NCBI GenBank assembly: GCA_002221725.1
Contig: NJFT01000047.1
Coordinates: 155,396-219,395, forward strand
DNA from: Scedosporium boydii
Taxonomy: Eukaryota; Ascomycota; Sordariomycetes; Microascales; Microascaceae
Reading direction: 5' to 3'
DNA: 64,000 bases
A program made the position numbers and the translations under genes. The first letter of the stretch is position 1. Each line of letters begins with the position of its first letter. The notes below the pieces were generated by a model. That model was not told the origin of the DNA and searched no databases. It saw only the letters and a program-made list of their open reading frames with translations. Shown piece by piece: positions 48,324 to 57,956 of this stretch.

Positions 48324-48996
48324 CAGGATGGATCGAGGTACTGTAAGTTGATGTACCCGGCAGCCACAGCCAAGGTACTAGGGACCTCGATCCAGGCACC
48401 CATTTGAAGCTTGAGACTCCATTTGATGGAAAATACTGGGATATCGCCAAAAGGCTTCGTACAATCGACACATTTTCCACTAGTATCATCACACCGCAAG
48501 ATCGAGATCAATATCAAGCCCATCTTTTACCTCGGCGCATTTTCGCGGCGGCTATTCAACGAAGTTTTGTTTAGAACCCCAAAATCCCGTCCAATTTTGC
48601 ATCGTGGGCAGAGTTCGTTGTGATGAACGCCGCCTAGCCCTCAACACCATCTGGCCGGCAATATGGATGCGAGCGAGTGAGGAATCAGTTGATCGAACAA
48701 CTGCCGCTTCCCGCGCAATATTTATCCTGGATATATGTTACACATCTCCTCGGCCGGACCTGAGGCGCAGATCAACGCCAAGTTTATCCCCGCAGACAGA
48801 CTTGAACATGGATTTATTAAAGCCGGGGGGGGGGGGCTTGCTTGAAAGCCAACGTTCTTGTATCTGCGCGCGGAAGTGATCTGGCATCCTGAACGTCTTA
48901 TTTCTCTTGGAAACAACCCCTAGAGCTTCAAGTTTCAAAGACAAATCCGATTTTGAGCCCATAATTAAAAGAAAAATAGAAAGAAAAAAAAGCACC

Positions 48997-50204
48997 ATGT
49001 CCGAATTCAAACACTTCCAAGCCCACCCACTCCACCCCACCTTTGCCGCCGAGCTCAAAGGCATCGACTGGCCCAACATCACCCCCGAAACCGTCTCCGA
49101 GATCAAAGCTGCCGTCGACAAGGTACGCTAGGATTTTTAGAGGGAAAAAAAGGCTTCTTGGTTTGACTCTCTGTTTTTAGTATGGAGTCTGTGTCCTCCG
49201 CGACACGGGACTCGACGACGAGGGTCACGTCGCCCTCTCGCGCCAGTTCGGCGACCTGGATGATATCAGGCGCTTCATCCATCCGGGGCGCAAGATGCGC
49301 TATGCTCACTATGAGCTGTTCGACGCTAGTAATGTTGACGAGAACAATGAGCTTTTGGATTTGAACTCGGCTCGGGCGCACGCCAACCGTGTAAGTTATT
49401 TCTCCACTTTCCCTCGCCATTGAACTCACTTCATCCACCCTGAAAGGAATAAGGTAGAAATACGGATGAAAAGAGAAAGAAGAAGAGTTTAAAAAAGAAA
49501 TAGATACATTTCTCTTCCATACACGCTAACACCTCGTCAAGGGCAACGGCCTTTTCCACAGCGACTCAAGCTACAACCCCCGCCGTGCCTCCTACTGCCT
49601 CCTCCGCGCCGCCATCCTCCCACCCCCCAACACAGGCGGCGCCACCCAATTCGCCGACTCCCGCACCGCCTTCGCCTCCCTCCCCGAGCCGCTCAAATCC
49701 ACCCTCCTGGCCGAGGACTACGTCGGCGCCCACACGTACGCGCAGTCGCGCAAGCTCGGGTCGCCAGAGTTCTTCGCCGAGCTGGCTCCCGAGACCTTTT
49801 CCATGGCCCGCCATAGGATCACGCAGCTGCATGAGCAGTCGGGCCGCATGACGCTGTACGTGAGCGCGCATTTGCATCATATCGAAGGGCTGGGGGCGAA
49901 GGAGAGTGATGAGCTGAGGGATTATCTGAAGGAGTGGCTGGCGAGGGAAGAGTTTCGGGTTACGGTTGAGTGGAAGCAGCCTGGGGATATCGTCATTTGG
50001 GATAATAGGTCGACGGTGCATAGGGCCATGGGGGGTGAGTTTGAGGGGAAGTTCAAGAGGGATTTGAGGAGGACGACGGTGCATGATGATGGGTTGGGGG
50101 CGTGGGGGCTCAACGAGTCTAGGGAGGGATTTCCCTCGTTTAATATGGCGGAGAAGAAGTTGGGGGAGGTGCCGCAGGCTGCGGCGAGGGTAGTTGCTGC
50201 ATAG
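48997..50204 (+). CDS. TauD/TfdA-family Fe(II)/2-oxoglutarate dioxygenase
   Basis: Non-heme iron oxygenase that couples 2-oxoglutarate decarboxylation to substrate hydroxylation. Three exons (48997-49122, 49181-49390, 49542-50204; introns 58 and 151 nt, phase 0) give 332 aa, close to bacterial TfdA. The iron triad is complete: H118 and D120 in GLFHSDSS, distal H272 in WDNRSTVHR. R288 in RDLRRTTVHDD sits where the 2-oxoglutarate carboxylate is bound. Other family marks are HPLHPTFAAEL at the N-terminus, YGVCVLRDTGL, and HASH-like SAHLHHIEGL. The sequence most resembles the 2,4-D dioxygenase-like branch; taurine, alkylsulfonate or xanthine activity cannot be excluded. No targeting signal. It ends 330 bp from the convergent hpt1. 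Confidence 0.94.
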
Positions 50205-50534
50205 GTCAGAAGGGCTCGCTGAGCAATTTTGATGTCTTCTTTGACGGGAAGGGTCTTTGTATTTTGAGATGCTGGGTATTTGGGTCTTGATTTGGACATG
50301 CAGTTATCGGCCGAGGAGGAATCGACGGATCCAAATTGTTCTCTATTCCTGGCAAGGATCGAATGAACCAATTTATTCACTCTCACTCACGGTGCTTTTG
50401 GTAAAACTCACAAAATTGCCCAAGAGGCTATCGAAACATGTCCATGCACAACTCCAACCCAGGAATCACGCCTCGCACACTCTAATTAACCGAAAGAAAA
50501 AGAAAAGGGAGGGGAAAAAAAGAAGAGCCTAGAG
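50205..50534. other. convergent intergenic region
   Basis: 330 bp shared by the 3' ends of the dioxygenase and hpt1 genes. No gene seen. Confidence 0.5.
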
Positions 50535-51337
50535 TCAAGCTTGGGCGCTCTTCTTTGCAGCAGCAGCCTCAGCCGCTTGCCTGTCATGCTCATCGATATC
50601 CGTTGCCTCCCAAGGATAGCAAATCCACACGTCCTTGACGGTCCTGGCAGCGATGTACCGGCCGTCGTTGATGACCTCGTCAGGGAGGGTCCCCTTCTTT
50701 TCCTTATCCTTGTTCTGTGGAGAGAGATAGAATTGTTAGAGCTGCGAAGGAACAAAAATAAACAAAGGCGGGCACCAGCACCACCTGCAGGTAACCGAAA
50801 CTCACATGTAGGACAAAAATGCTAAATTTCGTCTGGGGCGCCTTAGAGCCCATCCTCACCCTAGCAGCCTCAACATCCTTCTCCAACTCCCTCACAGCAT
50901 AATCTAACGTAGTCCTCGTATCATCCACCTCATCAACGATGAGGATATTCTTGCCTACGAGGTTCTCCATCTGGCCGAGCGAGCTGAGATCGAGCCACTG
51001 CGTGCGCGTAACCTTGGTTCCGGGGATCTCTATGACGTGCTCGGTGCCGATGAGGGAGGGCAGGCTCTCGTAGAGGGAGAGACCGATGGCCTGGATGGGG
51101 ATGTTGGGGCCGTCTTGGCGCTTGAGGAAAGAGCGGAGGATGCGGGCGGGCACGTAGCCGCCGCCGCCGATGGCGATCATGAGGTCGGGTTGAATGTGCT
51201 CGAGGATGCGGGGAGCCGCTTCCTGGCAGAGTTTGTGGACCTGGAGGGATCGGTTAGGAAGGGGATTGGATGGGAGGCCAGCTCCGGGGGAGGAAGGAAG
51301 TTACATCATTATAGGTTACGAAGAGCTTCTCGACCAT
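50535..51337 (-). CDS. hpt1: hypoxanthine-guanine phosphoribosyltransferase (Hpt1 type)
   Basis: Purine salvage enzyme that joins hypoxanthine or guanine to PRPP. Three exons (51337-51305, 51240-50806, 50714-50535) give 215 aa. The 11-codon first exon MVEKLFVTYND joins VHKLCQEAAPRI, as in yeast Hpt1. Then come IAIGGGGYVPARILR, the short loop KVTRTQWLDL, and the PRPP-binding motif NILIVDEVDDTRTTL. The C-terminal exon carries VINDGRYIAARTVKDVWICY followed by PWE and an Ala-rich tail. The first donor is GTAACT, less usual, but phase and protein similarity support it. The related xanthine-specific Xpt1 shares these motifs, so base preference is inferred. Cytosolic. Confidence 0.94.
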
Positions 51338-52702
51338 TTTGTCAACGTTTTGTGTCTCAAGTGCAAATCGGATATGGTGTATTGTGGAGAGGATTCGGTA
51401 GAGCTCCTTAAAAGTTTGTGATCTCTCTCGTCTATAAGTCGACTGCGGATGCGGTGCGGGGTTGTCAAATGCGAAGGCGAAAATGGTTGGGTGATTTTCA
51501 CTTGAGGATTGAGCTCGAGATAGGTGGTGTGTTATCCAGCCTTGTTCGGATTCGCTGATTTCTGAACGGGAGGGGAGTGGGCTGCACGGGGCCTACTTGT
51601 ATTTAGTGGCGAGTGTCGTGTGTGATGATGCTGATGATGTCGATGCGAAATGAGAGAGGAAAACCAGAAGTGATTGCGGGGGCGGGGTCGTTTTGGTGGG
51701 GACTGGAATGGGAAAGAGATCGTGCAAAACCAGAATCAAGAGACAGGAACTGGGATTACGCTCTTCAGATGCGGACTTTTTTCTTCTCAAAACAAATTAG
51801 AGATAGGAAAGAGGTTCTATTTAAGAAATAATCGAAGAGGCAGAGCAACAGAAAAATTTTTAACCCAAGGGTATCAATTGATCAGTGGCAGAGTGGATAC
51901 AGGACCTCGACTAATTTTGTGGTGTAGCTCGTGAGGTCATTTTTCACGAGAACTTTTGTCGCGTCATAGCTGAGGAGTGCAAAATGAATTAATGGAGCAA
52001 TGCGGCGGACAGCGGAGCTTTCCGGGGATCATTAATCAACAATGAGGGACAACTTGGAACGGAGACGGGGTCCTCACGTCGCTATCTTATCTCAATTGAT
52101 TCCTAGCCTAGGGCTTTGCAGATTTGAGGACTATTACTCGGCCTGGGTTTGCGGGTCCCGACGACATTGACTTATCAAATCGAAGAGATCAATTTCACTT
52201 GAAGCCTTTAACAATAGGCTGGATGAATGTGGTGTCTCTGCCCTCTCGCGTTAAGCCTTGAGGCCTGGTGTAAGTTCAATGTTGAGTTCGGCAATATTGA
52301 ACTATTCTACGGCTAGTGTCAGGTGGTATAGGGCTGAATCGAGTAACCTAAATCGGTCAACACTTTGATTGATGTGTTGATCCCGCAAGTCCGTTCGTTA
52401 CCGATCGCTAAGATCGATTCTTGGCAAGAGCGACCGACTTGAACCTTCCCCAATTGCAGGTCGCGCATCATCAATGACTCGCATTCGTCGTGACCAGACG
52501 CGGTTGTTCAAATGCCTTCTTCATTTCTCTCAACAACAACCTTCTATCACAGTTGTGATTCCCATGAAACAACATTGAACATCGAACTCATACCGTCTCT
52601 ATGAATCCCCCCCCAGCCTCTCGTTTCCTCGTTTTCTCCGTACTTTTCCTATTTTAACCCACCGTCTTAATTTCAACTGAAGACGCTTCGTCCAAGTCTA
52701 AG
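51338..52702. other. 1.36-kb intergenic region between hpt1 and the HNH gene
   Basis: Divergent promoters. The right 100 bp are C/T-rich, as expected of a leader. No gene seen. Confidence 0.5.
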
Positions 52703-53968
52703 ATGGCGACGAATACCTTCATTCGAAACGCATACACCGAACCTGCCATCACAGCCCCAACTCCGCCCTCAACACTAACTTCCATTGCATTTCATCACCC
52801 TGCCTACACGTCCAGGTACAGTGCGTTCCTTCACCTGAAAAGGGTAGACTTCACGGCGCCCGGGGGCAATGGCAGTGGGGGCGTCCACCATGCTACCGCT
52901 CTTTTGGCCTGTCAAGTTATCGCTGATAACGCTTTCAATGGACGACTCTATCTTGATAGAGCTGGTCTGAATCCCGTTAACACCCCTCTTCATGGAATCT
53001 TGACAGATAATGCGTACTATTTCATTGTTCCAAACAACGGTACAGTTCCACCCCACCCCTACACCACTCGCCCATGTTAAACCATCTCGTCTGGCATAAT
53101 CGCTAACAGAATTGTTTGTATAGATCAATACCCCATAGTGCCAACATTCAGAGATTGGACTTTCCCCCATGGCCAACTCCCCCAGTCGTGGTCACTTCCC
53201 GCCGTCGGAACGCTTCCTGGGAATCGATGTGCCCTAACGAAGCAGAACTGGGGTCTTAAGGAGGCCCATGTTATCCCGAAAGAGGAGGACAATTGGTTCC
53301 GCAGAGAGATGATGGGCCGATACTGCCCCACCGGTCGGGAGACCCACGACCCGGTAAACCTCTTCCGCCTCAGCGCCGATATCCATAAGGCCTATGATTC
53401 ACACGGCTTTGTCTTCGTTCCAAAGATAGAGATCTACAACACCGCCAACGCCAACCCCCAGAATCTGCCCATCTCCTATGTCGTTCATGATCTAAGCGGA
53501 AACGATCAGTTTTGGCATCTCCACCACAACGTACCCCTGCAGTACATGTCGCCAACATGTCGTGAGATGCATCTCGCCCGGTTCGCCTGGGCCGTTATCT
53601 TTCGCGTCAAAGGCTTCCTCCTACAGGGCCAAGCCCGCTTCGTCGCCACCGTTAATTCCGACGGGCAACGAATGGCCGATAAGATGAGTGGCATGGACTT
53701 GCTGGAACGGTACGGAGGCGGGGGAAGTCGGACGGCGAGTCCCCTAAGTTCCCGGAAGAGGCGCAAGATTCGGGACCAGAGCAACGATAGTGTGGGTGAG
53801 GAGGAGGATACGGACGGTGAGTGTGATGTCGAGAGTGGCAGTGAAGAAGAGCGTCGTGGAAGACAGAGGCGTACCGAGGAGTTGGAGTTGGAGTCGATAT
53901 CTAACCCAGATGTTACCCGGGCTCAACTTACGAGCGCGGTTAAAGGATCGGGATGGGTTGCGGTGTAG
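52703..53968 (+). CDS. HNH-nuclease-fold protein (fungal HNH_2 type)
   Basis: Two exons (52703-53039, 53124-53968; 84-nt intron) give 393 aa. The central module reads C148-A-L-T, then KEAHVIPK with His161, DPVNLFRLSADIHKAYD with Asn191 and His200, and HGFVFVPK: the His-Asn-His order and spacing of the HNH_2 domain found in many filamentous fungi, usually in orphan proteins. The N-terminal 110 residues include a beta-rich stretch (RYSAFLHLKRVDF, VNTPLHGILTDNAYYFIVPNN). The C-terminus from about 290 is basic (SSRKRRKIRDQSNDS, a likely nuclear signal) then strongly acidic (EEEDTDGECDVESGSEEE). Predicted to be a nuclear metal-dependent nuclease or nucleic-acid-binding relative; not a homing endonuclease, since no group I intron or intein surrounds it. 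Its role is unknown. Confidence 0.88.
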
Positions 53969-54468
53969 AATCCCCAACGACGAAGGCATATCTATCTCTT
54001 AAGAAGTTGTATGGGCTCGCTACCCTGTCTATATTCACTAGCTGCTCCTCAGCATCTAGGCGCCGGAGATCACATCATTAGGAAGAAGGTAATAAGGGTA
54101 GTTTAATGCTAAGACTTGAAAAAGTCTCACTCTCTCCCCCCGGCGTTTCGGTTTCAAATAAACGACAGCATTGACCACTGCGACATATTCCTCTCATTTC
54201 CCCTTTGCTTACGAAGTACCAGAAAATACAAACAAAATCCGCAGATGAAAGTACACTCCCCGAACCTCAAATTGATTCATAGATTGAGTATCTCACGTAA
54301 AGACCCGTCGCACATACTAATATTGTGATTGGCCTTGTGACACCGAAAAGCATGATCTCGCTGGTGTGATGCCACGTTGACTCTCCGATCACCAACCTTC
54401 CTGCAGTTGCTTTCCTGCCACGCCGCACTTGGAATTTTCAGCATTGACACCTCTAACAGGCTAACACC
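53969..54468. other. intergenic region HNH gene / PAH-like gene
   Basis: 500 bp between two genes in tandem. One exact TACGAAGTA copy is present. No gene seen. Confidence 0.5.
54210..54218 (+). repeat. TACGAAGTA motif copy
   Basis: Exact copy between the HNH and PAH-like genes. Confidence 0.6.
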
Positions 54469-54882
54469 ATGACCACAACCACGGAGCCAGGGCCTTCTTG
54501 CAGTCTCGATGCGAATCCTGATGATTTTATGAAACGCCTCATGGAAAGCGAGTCCATGAAACTGACTCTTGACATCCAGGTGAGAGAGAATGAATTCACG
54601 CGGAGTGATGGTCCGGAAAGGTGCTCTCTGACGCTGTTTGGATCCTGACAGGAGCGGTTCAAATCGCAGCCTGAGGTTCTTGACCGTTACAACCAAGTTT
54701 TTATGGATATTATCAACAACATGAGTGACGACGCAGCTAATACAATGTCGAGGGAGGAGGTCATCGCCCGTATTCGAGCTCACACCCAGGATATCTTGAA
54801 GGACTACCCTGATCTTTGGGAGAGGCAGCTTTTGGTTATAAACCAGATGCAGGAGGCGGTAAAGGGAGAGAGTCAACTATAG
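54469..54882 (+). CDS. small protein with a PAH-like (Sin3 paired amphipathic helix) domain
   Basis: Two short exons (54469-54579 and 54652-54882, joined over a 72-nt intron GTGAGA...TGACAG, phase 0) give 113 aa. Both are too short to stand out alone. Residues about 25-100 match the PAH pattern: an amphipathic helix, then ERFKSQPEVLDRYNQVFMDI, a linker, REEVIARIRAHTQDILKDYPDLW. Compare the classical arrangement vkxRFxxxPevYxxFLxil ... VxxxVxxLFxxHpdLL. In Sin3 such domains bind short helices of transcription factors; a free-standing PAH of this size would be an accessory or decoy partner, which is inference. It lies 500 bp downstream of the HNH gene on the same strand. The antisense frame over the same bases is a shadow. 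Family call moderate. Confidence 0.6.
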
Positions 54883-55760
54883 TAGGCATAACCGTGCTAT
54901 TCTCCCCATCCTCGGGATCGACCTGTTGGTGGAGAACCGTGCCCGGTCGACGACGGTCATAGAGGGGCAGCTTGTTGGTAGGTGGGGTTGAAGCGATCGC
55001 TCACACAAGGTTGACTGACTGGAACCATTGCAACGTCCTGTCTTCCATTCCTCTATAAGCCGAATTCCTGTGAGAGTAAATTATCCTTGATACGCAGCAG
55101 TTGCAAATTGATACAAATACATTTCGTAGTTTTCTTGGTTCATAGAGCTCGTTGCAGGATTTTTACCATTAGATTACGGTGTTAAATAACGGTTTTAATA
55201 TTCTGTACGGTACGGTACGGTTACGGTAGATCCCTCCCCCTCACCCCTGGTGCTACGAAGTCAACCAACCTTTAATAAGTGAAACGCCGAAGGACCTTGT
55301 CTGCTAAAATTCTTGCAGTTTGCCCCAGATTGCTTGGCTTCTGAGCCTCTTCCTGCGCTTTATCGCCAAGCAGGCCGTCACCAGCCGTTGCCGGTCGTCC
55401 GTTTCTAAATCCGTCAACGCACTTTCCCGCTAGGGTACCCGCCAGGTTAAACTCGGCCGGGGACGGGCTTTCCAGGTTCCCCTTCACCTCGGAAATCGAC
55501 CCCGCCTTCCGTTTCTGGCTCCAAGTTCCGCCCCTCCAGAAAAATAATTTTCTTAATCCCGTGATTTTTTTTTCTTATCCGAAGAAGCGAATTGGACTTG
55601 ACCTCTTTCCAATCCAAACCTCCAGTCCCTCAATTCATTCCTTCCTTGTTCTTGCGCGACATTCATCGTCATCCAGCATCGCAGTTACGCGCAGGAACCA
55701 AACGAAGCAATTTTTGCATATTTATTTCTAATTCCCAGCCGGATTAGACCCTTGTCGACA
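54883..55760. other. intergenic region upstream of PRPP synthase
   Basis: Contains a small TACGG tandem (three units plus a variant) at about 55206-55226 and a motif variant TACGAAGT at 55254. The last 250 bp are pyrimidine-rich and probably the leader. No gene seen. Confidence 0.5.
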
Positions 55761-57107
55761 ATGGCTACCCCCAACGAAATCAAGCTCATCAGTGGCAGTA
55801 GCCATCCTGAGCTCACCGCCAAGGTTGCTCACTGGTATGACCCTCCACTTCCCTGCCGGCGATCGCATCCACGGCTTTATGGAGACGGAAGTCCTCCCTA
55901 CTAGCGCGATTACTTTTTTGTTGATCTCTGGTCGGCCGACTGACATCTCGTGGCGGGGTTAGGCTTGGCGTCGAGGTCGCGAAGACTATGAGCATTCCCT
56001 ATTCGAACCAGGAGACCTCCATTACCATTGGCGAATCCGTCCGTGACGAAGATGGTATGTTAATCGCTTTCGATGTTGGGTGAACCTGAGGGCTATCCTC
56101 CCTCGCGCCCCCAACTCTTGACCGCGACATCTTAGATCCAGCGGCTGACCCTTTCCCATAGTCTTCATCCTCCAGACGACCGCCCCCGGCGATGTCAATG
56201 ATGGCCTCATGGAGATGCTCATCATGATCCACGCCTGCCGAACCGCCAGCGCCCGCAGAATTACTGCCGTCATCCCCAACTTCCCCTACGCCCGCCAAGA
56301 CAAGAAGGACAAGAGCCGTGCCCCCATTTCTGCTAGGCTTGTCGCCAACATGCTCCAGAGCTCCGGATGTGTAAGAACAATTCTCCATCGTTGAGAGTAC
56401 TCGCGCGGAGACACGAGCGGTCGCAAACTAACGAGCAAACTGAAAACAGGATCACGTCATCACGGTCGACCTCCACGCCTCCCAGATCCAGGGCTTCTTC
56501 AGCGTTCCCGTTGACAACCTCTACGGCGAGCCCTCCGTTATGAAATGGGTCAGGGAAAACCTCGACATCTCCAACCTCGTCGTCGTGTCCCCCGACGCCG
56601 GCGGCGCCAAGCGTGCCACATCCATGGCTGACCGCCTCGACGTACCTTTCGCGCTTATCCACAAGGAGCGGCCTCGGCCCAATGTTGTCGGACGCATGGT
56701 CCTTGTCGGAAATGTCAAGGATAAGATTGCTGTTCTCGTAGACGACATGGCCGACACTTGCGGTACTCTCGACAAGGCCGCGGCGACACTTATGGACCAC
56801 GGTGCCAAGGAGGTCCTGGCGATCGTTACCCAGTATGTCGCAGCATCCTATGAACTAGCCTCACCCTGGAAGAGAGACAGCTAACCTTGCTATTCACAGT
56901 GGCATTCTTTCTGGTAAAGCGATCGAGATCCTCAACAAGTCCGTACTCAGCAAACTCGTCGTCACGAATTCCACCCCCCTCGGCGACAAGATTGAACGGT
57001 GCCCCAAGCTATGTGTCATTGACATTTCCAGGACACTGGCCGAGGCCATTCGGAGAACGCACAACGGCGAAAGTGTTAGCTACCTCTTCCACCACGTTCC
57101 GATGTAG
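55761..57107 (+). CDS. prs: ribose-phosphate pyrophosphokinase (PRPP synthase)
   Basis: Makes PRPP from ribose 5-phosphate and ATP for purine, pyrimidine, His and Trp synthesis and for salvage. Five exons (55761-55834, 55963-56054, 56162-56370, 56450-56832, 56900-57107) give 321 aa, the standard length of the human PRPS1-like class. Motifs: [49 protein letters not shown] (ATP/flexible-loop region), [44 protein letters not shown] (PRPP/ribose-phosphate loop) and the C-terminal [18 protein letters not shown]. Everything needed for catalysis is present. Fungi carry several PRS paralogs; this one lacks the inserted segment of Prs1/Prs5, so it belongs with Prs2/3/4. Cytosolic. Confidence 0.96.
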
Positions 57108-57956
57108 ATTATGTATCCTCTTCATCGGGGTACCTGCGGATCCTTGTGGGGATGATCCTCTGGGATGGGAGCAAATGGTGCGGATAGAACTCCTCTTGGG
57201 AACATCGTGTGCCGTAGCATCCTGAGAGCCTTGGACACTCCATCCATTCGTCCTCCCTACTAACCCCCTTCCACGAACTCCTCGGAACACCGTTGGGTTT
57301 TAATTTCATAGCTTGTTTCATTTTATTTTCTTTTTGTTTTATACAAGATCGGGAAAAATTGGCGTTTACGAGGCAAGGTTGAAGATCAGATTTCTTCTTA
57401 TTGGATGGTTGCGGCATTCTACGCATATAGATTATTACTTATTATACTCCATCCCCCGTTGCAGTCTCATGTTTGCTCCTTTTTTACGAAAAACGGTGCA
57501 ACTCGTCTTGCCTTGCTATGAAGCGAGGAAGAGTGTTTTAGAGCAGGGCTCATTATTTTGGCATGGCACGGGCAGTAGGCATTGGGTATAGACATTTTTA
57601 CCAAGGCGACTTGATGTATTTTTCTCCTTTCTCTGTTTCTCAATTTTGCATTTTCTCTCGACGATTATGGTACATATGCCAGGGGAAGCTCTGGCGGATT
57701 CGATCAAATGTTGCTCAGTTTCTTTTGGGGGGGTTGTTGGTGTCATTCTTTGGGGGCTGGTTGCATGATGGATTTCTCTGCGAACACAGAGATCGATGCG
57801 AAAGACGAAACCGGGGTAAAGTACAGAGGGGCTCGAAAGATCCGGAAACTCGTGGTTGTACAAGATATCAAGACAAAAGGCTACCGGCGGATCCGGTGTT
57901 GAAACGTTGGGATTTTGGGCGAACGGTCTTTGCGGCCTGGGAGTCGTGATTTGCGT
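57108..57956. other. convergent intergenic region PRS / DUF3669-like gene
   Basis: 3' flanks of two facing genes; T-rich from 57300. No gene seen. Confidence 0.5.

Larger units (their letters stand above)
47422..48996. other. divergent promoter region, amidase / dioxygenase
   Basis: 1.6 kb between two divergently transcribed enzyme genes. It holds two exact TACGAAGTA copies 800 bp apart and a G run of about ten bases near 48828-48837. No gene seen. Confidence 0.55.

Noticed and set aside
52703..53968. HNH protein as a homing endonuclease
   Set aside because: No group I intron, intein or target-site repeat flanks it; it has its own spliceosomal intron and nuclear-type tails.
54277..54876. 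199-codon frame on the minus strand
   Set aside because: Antisense to the spliced PAH-like gene, whose exons have a consensus intron and a family-like sequence; the minus frame shows none.
55204..55230. TACGG tandem as a telomere-type repeat
   Set aside because: Only three to four units, and the unit is not TTAGGG-like.
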